64,000 nucleotides of DNA, taken from contig NZ_CP035758.1 in NCBI RefSeq assembly GCF_004208415.1, forward strand, positions 3,224,001 to 3,288,000. Reading direction: 5' to 3'. This document shows positions 18,226-27,161 of the stretch, one piece after another; positions within the stretch are counted from its first letter, which is position 1; every line of letters starts with the position of its first letter. The stretch comes from Ktedonosporobacter rubrisoli (GTDB lineage Bacteria > Chloroflexota > Ktedonobacteria > Ktedonobacterales > Ktedonobacteraceae). The position numbers were made by a program, and so were the translations under genes. A model generated the notes under the pieces. That model did not search any database. It saw only the letters and a list, made by a program, of their open reading frames with translations, and was not told the DNA's origin.

Positions 18226-19373
18226 TTAAAGAACAGATCAACTGGCAGGAATTACGCTGCTTTGCATTTAAGCATGCATATGATGCTCAAAATACTGCTG
18301 ATACATACCCTACGCTTAGAAAGGTACTAGAGCGCCTGGGGGATGCACATAGTTTTTTTATACCTCCAGAGGAGGCTAGAAAATTTCTGCAAGGAGAGCA
18401 ATATTCTGTAGGCCTCCTGGTTGTTTATCCCGAAGGAGTAGTTGTACAAGTGGCCACGGGGAGTCCTGCGCAAAGAGCAGGGATACGTGTAGGAGATAGG
18501 ATTCAAGCACTGAATGGCAAATCTGTTGAAAATTTTCAGCATGCTCAAGAGTTGTACAAGGAACTATTTGCACCTCTCGTAAAACTGACTGTCAAGCGAG
18601 AACGCAGTCCAGGGGCATTCTTTATTACTCTACAAGCAAAGAGCTATCCCCGAGAGGCCAGGCTGCGTGGAGAGCGACTTGCCAGCCGTATAGGTTATCT
18701 CGATCTTCCAGGTGTAATGAATCTAGCACACCTTTGTAAACGCTATGCTACTAGTCTACATTCCCTTATACGCTCAATTGAGCAAATTCCAACACAAGGT
18801 TGGATTATCGATGTACGACGGAATACAGGAGGCTGCCTATGGCCTATGCTAGCCGGAGTTGGCCCGATTCTAGGAGAACAAGCGAGTGGAGCTTTTATGT
18901 TCCCTAAAGGGATGCAATCAACCTGGAGCTATTCCCATGGAGGTACAATGCTTACGAGTCAATGGGGAAAGTATGTGCGTAGATATGTTGACAAGCCTTA
19001 TCTGCTCAAGTATCCTGCTACACCTGTAGCAATTTTAACCAGCCGACTGACATGTAGCTCCGGAGAATTTGTTGTCATATCCTTTCGTGGGAGAGCACAA
19101 ACCAGAAGTTTCGGTGAAGCCACTCATGGCTCTCCAACCTCTATTCAGCGCAAAATTCTTAGAGATGGGGGCAATCTCTGTCTGGCAACGGCCTGGGGCT
19201 GTGATCGAACAGGTCAAATCTACACAAAGTCAATTCAACCGGATATGTTTGTCCCCTTGACTGGACTTTGATAGAGAAGCCAGAGGATGATCCTGTTGTC
19301 AAGGCTGCTCTTGAATGGTTGCAGAAACAGTAGATTCGTAGCCGTTATAACATCCAAAGTATGTTATGCGCTT

Positions 19374-20135
19374 TCATAGAAGAGATACTTCTTTGAGCCG
19401 TTCAATTTGGAGGATAATCTTCAGGGCTTGTTGTTCAAAATTTAGCAAACTTGAAAGCCAGCGATCGGCAGCGATCTCAATATATTCAACATCACTCTCC
19501 TCACGGGGAATTTCCAGAGCATCACGTAGATTTTGGGTAGAGCCCATATCAAACTGTTGTAACATTCGTAAGATTGCCATGAGGCTATAGCCGGATTGAA
19601 CAAGAGTTCGGATGACACGTAAGCGTCCACATTCGTTTGAACCGTACAGGCGATAGCCATTTAAAGGATCACGAGGAACTGTAAGCAAGCCACTACGTTC
19701 CCAGTTGCGCAGCATATCTACTGTGACGTTCAGGTATTGAGCAGCCTCCTTAATATACATTGGAGGTCGAGAAGTTTCGGTTACCTGTCCTGTGGCCCAA
19801 CTCTCAAGGAACCCTATAGCAGCTTCAGTGGAGGCTATTTCTACATGCAAATAGGCAAGATGTTGGTGTGCCAGCTCCATAGCGGTGGCAAGCTCACCTC
19901 TGGCGGCGCACTTTACAAGCTCTATAAGAATGTCCCTATCTCCCAGGAAAGGCCAGGTAAGTGCGAGACGAACAAGCCGAGCTTGCTCAAGATGTAAGGG
20001 TGAAAACTGGCGATAGCCGTTTTGGCCACGAGGAATAGTAGAAAAATAGCCCCATTCCTCGTACAATCTGATAGTATTGGGATGAACCCCAAGATCTTTA
20101 GCAATGTCGCTAGTTCGTAACAGGCAGGATGTCAT
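19374..20135 (-). CDS. Double-headed MerR-family regulator (two MerR helix-turn-helix domains)
   Basis: 253 residues. The first MerR winged helix is residues 5-60 (RTSDIAKDLGVHPNTIRLYE, GYRQFSP). The second is about 125-190 (YIKEAAQYLNVTVDMLRNWE, NGYRLYGSNE). Ordinary MerR proteins carry one such domain and dimerise; two in one chain could let a monomer, or a tetramer-like dimer, bind DNA. The C-terminal 60 residues are helical with no cysteine cluster, so metal sensing is unlikely. AAGGGAGGTG precedes the start, and a dyad 43 bases upstream may be its own operator. Confidence 0.85.
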   Translation of the reverse strand: MTSCLLRTSDIAKDLGVHPNTIRLYEEWGYFSTIPRGQNGYRQFSPLHLEQARLVRLALTWPFLGDRDILIELVKCAARGELATAMELAHQHLAYLHVEIASTEAAIGFLESWATGQVTETSRPPMYIKEAAQYLNVTVDMLRNWERSGLLTVPRDPLNGYRLYGSNECGRLRVIRTLVQSGYSLMAILRMLQQFDMGSTQNLRDALEIPREESDVEYIEIAADRWLSSLLNFEQQALKIILQIERLKEVSLL

Positions 20136-20177
20136 CCTGGTACACCTCCCTTAATGAGCCTGCTGCAAGAAAATGGA

Positions 20178-20194
20178 TAGCATATTAAATGCTA
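20178..20194. promoter_or_regulatory. Dyad upstream of the double MerR gene
   Basis: TAGCAT-ATTAA-ATGCTA is a perfect 6+5+6 inverted repeat 43 bases ahead of the MerR start. Its position suggests autoregulation. Confidence 0.4.
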
Positions 20195-20254
20195 CATGGA
20201 AAAACGGCTGAGGACAAGGGAGGGATATAATGTATATTGGTTTCCTGCACCCGC

Positions 20255-20664
20255 TCATGCATCATCTTTCACGCGTTTGAGCAAGAAAACGGGTATCTCA
20301 CGGCCGTCTTCTGCTGGAATTCGCTGTAAGGCGGAAAGACCTGGGCTGCCTTCGCCCGCTCCTCGCCGCTTAGCAGCTTGGCCCGGGTAGGGAACTTCTC
20401 GGTGCCCACCTCGACTGTGATATCAGGATGAGCCATGAGATTGTGATACCATTGAGGATGCTTTGGCGCACCTCCCTTAGAGGCTACCGCCAGGTACGAA
20501 TCGTCATAAGGGACTGCCATCAGGGGATAAACTCGCTCCTGCCCTGTCTTCGCTCCCTTCGTTGTAATGAGGATCAGTGGCGCTCCGCCTGCGATCTTTC
20601 CCCCATTGGCGCGAAACTCCTCGACCACTTTCAAGTTGTTCTCAATAAACTCAGCATCTTTCAT
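20255..20664 (-). CDS. F420-type (DDN-like) nitroreductase family protein, C-terminus frameshifted
   Basis: About 135 residues of the deazaflavin-dependent nitroreductase family: LILITTKGAKTGQERVYPLM, then ASKGGAPKHPQWYHNLMAHP, the signature region that holds F420. Family members reduce quinones or nitro compounds with F420H2. The frame as given ends YPFSCSNA at 20269, but dropping back one base near 20302 gives REIPVFLLKRVKDDA ending at 20255, the normal family terminus. A one-base loss next to GGCC explains it. The missing residues are few, so some activity might remain. Confidence 0.82.
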
Positions 20665-20681
20665 GTGCTTTATCTCTCTGA

Positions 20682-20828
20682 CTATCTTGTAAACTCGTCT
20701 AAAACTGCTAGAGAAAAGGTGAATATTGCTCTGTCTCCCTCAGTTTCATGACCTTGCTCCAGTTTTGTAAGTGCTGGTAATCCTCCAATCCATTCATACA
20801 AGATTAGTCTCTGATTTTCCATTTCCAT
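20682..20828 (-). pseudogene. N-terminal fragment of a truncated haemoglobin (group II-like)
   Basis: ATG at 20828 follows GAAGGA. The peptide begins MEMENQRLILYEWIGGLPAL, closely like the start of group II truncated globins (TLYEWIGGMPAL). After TKL the similarity stops and an unrelated 25-residue tail follows; no haem-binding F-helix histidine region is present. Confidence 0.5.
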
Positions 20829-21284
20829 TGTAAATCCTTCACAGTTTAGCTTGCAAGTTCTCACCCAGTTGGATAAGCGCCAAATCTGGGATCAAGTAGT
20901 CGTAGAATGGGTACCATCACTGAGCCGGTATAAACTGTTGTTCTATGGTACGCTGACATCCCGCCATCTGTGTGGCTACCTGAAAGAATTACAGTACGAG
21001 TCTGTACCATCTGGGAAGCCCATGCTCTTCCCCACTCCCAGCAGGATTTCTCCACAAGCACGGTCAGCTCAAAGCAGCACATGCAGCCATCCAGCAGCGA
21101 GGAAGAGAACGATCAGATGGGCTTGTCTCCTTGTTTCCCTTACTTGTTGAACTGACGTACCTGCGTAAACAGGCTGTCGATATATCTAAGGCGAGAGGAA
21201 GCTAATCTCTATGGGCAAACTGAGTACCACTTAACGTTTTAGGCATAAGATGTCATAGCTTTCCTGGCGAGATAGAGGTTGTTA
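20829..21284. other. Intergenic debris between the globin stub and MFS gene
   Basis: About 450 bases. A plus-strand frame of about 99 codons spans 20851-21150 but has no ribosome site and no recognised family. Probably degenerate mobile DNA. Confidence 0.3.
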
Positions 21285-22510
21285 CTACTGCACCTGAGGA
21301 AGCGTAGCATGCCGCACATGTCGGTTCAGGGTGGTAGCGATAGCAAGGAGTATCAACCAGCCACCTAGAAGGAGAGCACTCCATTTGGCCCCAATTATTT
21401 GTATGATTATTCCCCAATAATAACTCCTATCGATTGTGCCCCTCGCATGATCAATTGGACAGTACTACTCATGCGGCCGCGCATCGAATCTGGAGTGGCA
21501 ATTAGCCGATAGCTATTAATTGAAACTGTATATATTGGACTAATGAGCTCTTCGGCAGCCGCGATGAGACCCATTGCAAGAGTGCTAGGGGCAATGGCGT
21601 AGAGCGGGAACATCAAAGCTTCGAGCCAGAGCATACTGATGGCAATCTTGCCAAAACTAACATATTTGCGTACCCAATTGCTGGCAAGATTGCCCAGAAG
21701 AGCGCCAATAGCAGCCGCCGTAAAAATCGCGCCAATACCGCTGGGCGAAGTATGGAGATCCTGAGCGAGAACCAGAATAACAAGACCGCCTGCACCGTAG
21801 CGCAGATTATCAGCACCATTTATTAGAGTGAGAAAGAGTAGAAGTGGTTGTTTCCATAACCAGGAAAAGCCCTCAAGAATAGATTTGTGTAAGGGAAGGT
21901 GCGAAACTTCCTTCTGGCTCTGGAAATTTCCTCGAATGAGACCCAGCGAGAATACTGATAAGCCAAATGAGATCGCATTTGCCAGGAATGGAATTATGGC
22001 TCCAATGCTATAGAGCACGCCGGCAAGAAGCGATCCAAAGGTACGTACACAGGAATAGGCGGCCTGCGATTGGGAGAGAGCCGCCGGAAGCTGTTCCCGC
22101 GTTACTACATTAGGTAGCGCGGCGGTATTGGCTACTTCAAAGATTGTGCCAAGTATGCCTGTGAGGGTTACAATAATGTAGAGCTGCAGGATGTTCAGGG
22201 TATGAAACCAGAATGCAAGTGGGATAGTAATAGTGAGGAGCGTGCGTCCAGCATCGCAGATGAGCATAGTTGTTTTGCGATTCCATATATCGACGAGAGC
22301 CCCAGCTAGAGGGCTTATCACGATCACTGCAATAGTGCTTAGACTTATAGCGATGCCGGCCTGGACTATAGATCCGGTGAGTGCTAGAACCAGGAGCGGT
22401 AAGGCAAAGGATTGTTGCTGATTTCCAAGATATGAAACAATCTGGCCACCCTCTAAGAGCAAGTAGCTGTGATTAAGCCAGAGAGATTGGTTGGGTTTAT
22501 GGGATTTCAT
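21285..22510 (-). CDS. MFS drug-type exporter with a one-base frameshift near its end
   Basis: The main frame gives 367 residues and stops at 21407 after GVIIGE; DHA3-type MFS exporters are normally about 410. Restoring one C to the CCCC run at 21412-21415 extends it as IIIQIIGAKWSALLLGGW through RHATLPQVQ to 21285, completing the twelfth helix. Motif A-like loop DIWNRKTT lies after helix 2. Proteins of this type expel small molecules by proton antiport. It lies downstream of two small genes on the same strand, with a P450 gene divergent from them, so it may export a product of that locus. Confidence 0.85.
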
Positions 22511-22648
22511 AGATTCAAAACTCCATTCTCGCTTATCTGATATACAAGCGAGCCGGAGGCAGCACTTACGATCTTGCCGGGGCCATTCCTGCGGAGTGGA
22601 GAAAAAAGCTATTGTACGAAAGCGGTTAAAGTCATTCTTCCAGGTCTA

Positions 22649-22855
22649 TTAGTGGCTCAAACTGATTTTTTTAGCGATAATGGCTTTTTCGACCAGGGAG
22701 CCCTCAATCACAGCAACATGCTGATAGCCAGTTTGATTTGTGAGCATCTTTGCTTGCTGGTTCGCAGCAGTCTGATGGCTCACGATAGTCTTGACGATAG
22801 CTTGCTGGTTGCCATACATTCTCCAGATATGATATGTCTCGATAGGTTGAGGCAT
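22649..22855 (-). CDS. Small 68-residue protein of unknown function
   Basis: The start at 22855 has an excellent AAAGGAGGG ribosome site 6-7 bases ahead, which argues that it is translated. The sequence (MPQPIETYHIWRMYGNQQA..., ending IIAKKISLSH) is mixed alpha/beta, glutamine-rich, with no signal peptide. I do not recognise a family. It lies between a 45-residue ORF and the MFS gene in the same direction. Confidence 0.6.
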   Translation of the reverse strand: MPQPIETYHIWRMYGNQQAIVKTIVSHQTAANQQAKMLTNQTGYQHVAVIEGSLVEKAIIAKKISLSH

Positions 22856-22998
22856 CTCAAGCCCTCCTTTCTTTCACAAAGTTTCGAGAAGCAAACTTCT
22901 GGTAAACCGCTTTTGTGGAACAGCCAAAAAAGAACGAGCCATGGGGCAAGATAGTCTTGTGCCACCCATGGCTTGCTGATTTGACGTTTTGCTAATGC

Positions 22999-23136
22999 TT
23001 ATTCTAGCTGCGTGTCAACATACCTTCCAAAAAAAGGCGCAGTACAACCCTGGGCGACACGAAGCGCTTTAACAACTTGCACGCCCCCACGAGGGACGCG
23101 CTGCCTTACGGCTGGCTTCTTTGCGGCGAGAGCCAT
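22999..23136 (-). CDS. 45-residue basic peptide with strong ribosome binding site
   Basis: ATG at 23136 is preceded by AAGGGGG at a 5-base spacing. The peptide starts MALAAKKPAVRQRVPRGG and ends GCTAPFFGRYVDTQLE. The N-terminal half is strongly basic; the C-terminal half holds one cysteine, two phenylalanines and one tyrosine. The size and the split character resemble a peptide precursor (leader plus core), but no family is recognised. It is divergent from the P450 gene and upstream of a small gene and an MFS exporter. Confidence 0.45.
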   Translation of the reverse strand: MALAAKKPAVRQRVPRGGVQVVKALRVAQGCTAPFFGRYVDTQLE

Positions 23137-23269
23137 ACTACCCCCTTTCTTGTTCTATGCGCATGGATATCTGTATTGCTTAGAAGAAGTAACAATATGA
23201 AGATAGCATAACCAATTCGGGTAAGTCAACATATTTACCTCTCCTTGCAGACAAAGAAATCCTCTGCCC

Positions 23270-23331
23270 TTGACATATCACTTGCAGGCAGGTAAGATGT
23301 AACCATATAGTTACGTAACTATATGGTTACA
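23270..23331 (+). promoter_or_regulatory. Promoter plus 34-bp perfect palindromic operator of the P450 gene
   Basis: TTGACA (23270-23275), 17 bases and TAAGAT (23293-23298) form a good sigma-70 promoter. A perfect 34-bp palindrome, centred between 23314 and 23315 and spanning 23298-23331, begins at the last -10 base and covers the likely transcription start. Each half contains GTAAC-N6-GTTAC, itself a dyad, so two dimers could bind side by side. This is a classic repressor layout, most like TetR or MarR family operators; no such repressor is encoded nearby. Confidence 0.75.
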
Positions 23332-23386
23332 AATATGCTTCTTTTGTTGTCTGTATGTATAAGAAAACAGAGAAAGGGCGCAGCAT

Positions 23387-24607
23387 ATGGCTCAGAACAC
23401 CTTAGATGAACTATTCTCTCATCGGCTCAATCCTTATCCTTTCTTTAGGCAGATGCGTGAGGAACGACCATTCTCGCGTGTTAACTGGGCGGGGAGAGAA
23501 ATGTGGCTGGCTACAACTTACGAAGATACTAGCGCAATTTTAAAGGACCCGCGTTTTACAATGGACTTGCAAAAGGTAGCAGTGATGATGAGCGAGCAAG
23601 GCGGGCGAAAAGAGGCTCCACTACGTTATGTGCCGTTAGCAGCCTGGCCCCATCTTCTCAACACAGATCCGCCCGAACATACGCGTCTGCGCAACCTGGT
23701 CTCCAAGGCTTTCACGCCACGTATGATTGAACAACTGAAGCCACGGATCAGCCAGGTTACTGATGAGCTAATCACTGCAGTTCAGGATAAGGGGCAAATG
23801 GATCTTATCGCAGATTTTACCTTTCCACTACCAATTACTATTATCCTGGATATGCTAGGTATCCCTGTAGCAGATCGGCAGCAATTTAGGACCTGGACCC
23901 AGGCAATCGTTCAAAGCCAAGGCGATGTAGAAATCGATAAGATCGAGGCGGGACGAACGGCTGAGAAAGAGTTTATCGATTATATCAAAATGTTATTGGC
24001 AACAAAGCATGCACATAGAGACGACGATTTGACTAGTAGACTGATTCAAGCCAGTGAACAGGGAGATACCTTGAGCGAAGAAGAAATCATCTCTATGGTT
24101 TTGCTGCTGATAACAGCGGGACATGAGACGACTGTCCATCTGATCGACAATGGAATGCTGGCACTACTGATGCATCCTGAACAGATGCAGCTCTTACGTG
24201 ATGATCCATCATTGCTTGTTGCAGCTGTTGAGGAGCTTCTACGTTATGTCGCTCCAGTAAGTCTCTCTGCACCACGTTGGGCATGTGAAGACATTTCAAT
24301 CCATGGTCATGTAGTGCGTAAAGGCGAGATGGTAAGGTGTGCTTTGTTGGGAGCTGATACAGATCCCCAGCAATTTTCTGACCCGGAATACCTGGATATT
24401 CTGCGCCAGGAAAAACAACACCTGAGCTTTGGCAAGGGCATCCATTTCTGTCTGGGAGCGCCACTAGCTCGCCTGGAAGGACAGATTGCGATTGAAGCGT
24501 TATTGAAGCGACTACCCAATCTGCAGCTTGCTTGTGCCCCTGAGCAGCTAGTGTGGCAGAATGCCGGTTCCTTGCGTGTCCTGGCAGCTTTGCCATTGAA
24601 GTTCTAG
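23387..24607 (+). CDS. Cytochrome P450 (CYP107-like)
   Basis: 406 residues, soluble bacterial class I type. I-helix AGHETT (244-249) holds the acid-alcohol oxygen-activation pair, K-helix ExxR is EELLR (282-286), and the haem loop is FGKGIHFCLG with Cys355 as iron ligand. DPPEHTRLR marks the C-helix. AAAGGG lies 8 bases ahead of the start. No ferredoxin or reductase gene is adjacent. It is tightly regulated by the palindrome upstream and divergent from the small-peptide/MFS genes. It resembles the P450 at 36651 closely. Confidence 0.93.
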   Translation: MAQNTLDELFSHRLNPYPFFRQMREERPFSRVNWAGREMWLATTYEDTSAILKDPRFTMDLQKVAVMMSEQGGRKEAPLRYVPLAAWPHLLNTDPPEHTRLRNLVSKAFTPRMIEQLKPRISQVTDELITAVQDKGQMDLIADFTFPLPITIILDMLGIPVADRQQFRTWTQAIVQSQGDVEIDKIEAGRTAEKEFIDYIKMLLATKHAHRDDDLTSRLIQASEQGDTLSEEEIISMVLLLITAGHETTVHLIDNGMLALLMHPEQMQLLRDDPSLLVAAVEELLRYVAPVSLSAPRWACEDISIHGHVVRKGEMVRCALLGADTDPQQFSDPEYLDILRQEKQHLSFGKGIHFCLGAPLARLEGQIAIEALLKRLPNLQLACAPEQLVWQNAGSLRVLAALPLKF

Positions 24608-24736
24608 CACTTTCAGAAAAAGAACTTTTGCTGTGCTGCACTTGAGAAGAAGGCTAGCAGGTCTGATCCGTCCTCGTCGCTGGCTTTCTTCGTTTCGGTC
24701 ATGCTTCGCAAAAAGATATGTGTTTCTCTCTATTTT

Positions 24737-26965
24737 CTAGGGACTGAGGGAAAGAAAAGCAATAGCTTGCGAAGCGGCAGATTGCGCCGCTTCCTTTTTA
24801 GTTTTCCCTTTGCCCCTTGTTTCTACACTGTGCCGATTAGTGATAGAGACCAGGCAAATACATTCAAATATCCTTGAGCGTGGAGGGCCGGAAGGTTCAT
24901 AGGCATAAGTAATGCTTTGTACTGCTGCCCGCTGCTTCATTTCATTCAAGATGCTTACTGCAGGCTTCCGCGATAATGTTATACTGTTTTCCGTGGAGAC
25001 AGGTTGCTGATGGAGAAGTTGGAGTAATTGTTGAGCTGCTAACTGTTCAGCCTGAACTCTTGTTTTGCCGCGTCCCTGAGCCTGATAAACCCTATTCTCA
25101 ATAGAGATTGTCCCCTCAACAAGAAAGGTAGGAGCATGAGGAGGTCCTACTCTCTCGATTTCTTTGTAGAGTGGGGGATTCCACTTCTCAGCCTGAGCTC
25201 TTTCTAGGAGCTTGCCTTTATAGTTTTTGAGGGAGCTGTTGGCCTGGCTATCCTCTGCAGCGGAGGATGCAGGATTGGGAGGAGAAATCTCATGCGAAGC
25301 GACGTCGAGAGATGAAAGTTCAGCAGGGAGCTGCTTCTCGAAGCCTGCAATAAGCGCTAATAGTTCCGCGAAAGCTTTTTGTTTGGCGCGACTCTTTTGT
25401 GCTGAAATATGGGTAGAAGAAATATAACAGCGTTCTCCAATCTCTATAGAGGCTTTTGCCAGAAATGTTCTCTGATCGTCTGGCCCCCGAGGTGTGATTT
25501 CGCATTCAGGCTCGGCCCAACCGAGCGATTGCTTGCCCATTAGCAAAATACTGCCTGCATGATAAGTATGGTTCTGCAGCCATTGGAGGGCAGTTTGTTT
25601 CACAGTGCGCCAATTTTCTCCCTGATTGGGGAAGCGAAATAACAAGGTAAAGAGATCATGAGCAGAGAGAGCTTGATCTTTTAAACGAGCAAGTATTTCT
25701 TGCTCAACGGCCGGCTGTGGTGTTTGTTCTTGAGCTGCCATCCTGAGAACACTGTGAAATTGTTTTGCATCAAGTGTGCTTAATGGCCTGGGAGATTGGC
25801 TATGATTCTGAATGGCTTGATGAACCATATTACGTAGAATTTTATCGTGTTTTTCCAGGTGGTGAGATCGTTGTCGCTCTTTCTCGTTATCCTCTTCAGC
25901 ATTAATATGAGCGGCAATGGTTTCGAGCTCTATTTTTGTATAAGGGCATGGCACACCTTCTAGAAACGCATGAAGTATCCTCTGGTTGACTAGATCAGGA
26001 TAGCGGCGCAATGGTGAAGTCAGATGAAGATAAGCTGGCACATTCAAGCCAAAATGCCCTATGATGCTTGGAGCATAGCGAGCGCGTTCCAGAGCAATGT
26101 TGACAGTTGTACTTATACGTTCAGGCTGTGCTATCTCTGGATGCAAAATTACATTATCAAGCATCTCAAGTAATGTGGAACGTTGGGGAGCAATAGCTTT
26201 TGCCGTATGATTGCGATAAAGAGCTGGGATGTCCCGGCTGGCTAAAAAAAACGCTAGAGTCTGGTTGGTAAGAATCATGAATTCCTGGATAATGATATGT
26301 GCCTTATGACATTCTTTCTCTGTTAATTTCAGTAGTTGCCCCTCTTCCGTTGTGACCCAGCCGGAATGGAGATCATAGAGCGCAAGGGCTCCTCGTGCTC
26401 TTCGACGGTGGAAAAGGCTATTAGCTAGCTGGTATGCTGTTTGTAACAGAGGTGCAAATTTACTTCGAGGATGTTCTATCTCGTCATCTACTTCCTGAAA
26501 GCAGAAGCGCTTGAGGCTGGTGAGAGAAGTCCGATAGATATGTGGTTCTCCGGGATGAAGTTGTGCATCGAAGGGAAGAGCAAGCGTAAGAGTTGGGCGC
26601 ATTTGTCCTTCGTGTAAGCTTAGACACTCTTCTGAGATTGCAGTAGGAAGCATAGGACGATTATAATCAGCGTTGTAGCGCGTAAAGGCGCGGGTAAAGG
26701 CTGATTTGTCCAATTCTGGAGCCAAGTGCCTCGTGATAAGCGAACCCACATCTGCAATAGTAATGAAAAGCGTATATCCTCCCTGGAGCCTGCTTTCGAG
26801 CCAGAACGCATCGTCTAAATCACGCGAAGTTGGGCCATCAATCGTTATACCTTTGACGATTGGTCTATCCGCGAGAATGGTCTTTGCTCTATGCTCTACG
26901 TCACTGATCTCTGCCAATGCTAGCGCAGAGAAGCTCTGGTTGCGTCTATCATAGTTTTTTATCAT
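24737..26965 (-). CDS. RNase II/R-type exoribonuclease (RNB) with C-terminal double-stranded-RNA-binding domains
   Basis: 742 residues. The RNB catalytic domain begins almost at the N-terminus: TIDGPTSRDLDDAFW (41-55) carries all four metal-binding aspartates (43, 49, 51, 52) and ISEECLSLHEGQMRP and LHLTSPLRRYPDLVNQR follow. The usual cold-shock and S1 domains are absent. Instead the C-terminal 250 residues hold at least two double-stranded-RNA-binding folds, about 575-645 (GRGKTRVQAEQLAAQQLL) and 665-740 (GKGKTKKEAAQSAASQAI), with a weaker third near 500-540 (SRAKQKAFAELLALI). RNB enzymes degrade RNA 3' to 5'. The architecture suggests a structured-RNA-targeting RNase. Confidence 0.85.
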   Translation of the reverse strand: MIKNYDRRNQSFSALALAEISDVEHRAKTILADRPIVKGITIDGPTSRDLDDAFWLESRLQGGYTLFITIADVGSLITRHLAPELDKSAFTRAFTRYNADYNRPMLPTAISEECLSLHEGQMRPTLTLALPFDAQLHPGEPHIYRTSLTSLKRFCFQEVDDEIEHPRSKFAPLLQTAYQLANSLFHRRRARGALALYDLHSGWVTTEEGQLLKLTEKECHKAHIIIQEFMILTNQTLAFFLASRDIPALYRNHTAKAIAPQRSTLLEMLDNVILHPEIAQPERISTTVNIALERARYAPSIIGHFGLNVPAYLHLTSPLRRYPDLVNQRILHAFLEGVPCPYTKIELETIAAHINAEEDNEKERQRSHHLEKHDKILRNMVHQAIQNHSQSPRPLSTLDAKQFHSVLRMAAQEQTPQPAVEQEILARLKDQALSAHDLFTLLFRFPNQGENWRTVKQTALQWLQNHTYHAGSILLMGKQSLGWAEPECEITPRGPDDQRTFLAKASIEIGERCYISSTHISAQKSRAKQKAFAELLALIAGFEKQLPAELSSLDVASHEISPPNPASSAAEDSQANSSLKNYKGKLLERAQAEKWNPPLYKEIERVGPPHAPTFLVEGTISIENRVYQAQGRGKTRVQAEQLAAQQLLQLLHQQPVSTENSITLSRKPAVSILNEMKQRAAVQSITYAYEPSGPPRSRIFECICLVSITNRHSVETRGKGKTKKEAAQSAASQAIAFLSLSP

Positions 26966-27161
26966 TCGCTATAGGCCTTTGTGTTCTGGTTTTGATATCT
27001 GTCGATGTGGGAATGCTTGAGAGCTTTGTAGGAGCGGGCAAAGATGGACCAGGAGAACTATAAATCCACCTTTGAGAAAATATACTATTTGAAGATAAAT
27101 TGCTATTATTGCTCCTCATATCATAAAGTATACCACGGTATTGAAAAGAAAGGTTTCCTGT

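Larger units (their letters stand above)
17186..19333 (+). pseudogene. S41 (C-terminal processing) PDZ protease, split by an IS element and frameshifted at its end
   Basis: Removing the IS (17253-18225) and one copy of its TTA duplication joins the exon starting MNPEAKSYLEEFLEY at 17186 in frame to KEQINWQELRCF after 18228, giving one continuous protein. It has a PDZ domain (GLLVVYPEGVVV...GIRVGDRIQALNG) and the S41 catalytic fold, with the nucleophile in TCSSGEF and DVRRNTGG nearby. The present frame stops at 19271, but a one-base shift near 19258-19264 continues as DDPVVKAALEWLQKQ to 19333, the usual family ending. Two lesions therefore disable it. Family members cleave exported or tagged proteins; some act in peptide natural-product loci. 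The upstream azoline-enzyme remnant may be an old partner. Confidence 0.85.

Noticed and set aside
20851..21150. 99-codon plus-strand frame as a gene
   Set aside because: No start signal, low-complexity C-terminus and no recognised family.
24608..24736. Terminator between the P450 and RNase genes
   Set aside because: Only an imperfect, mismatched inverted repeat could be drawn; not strong enough to list.
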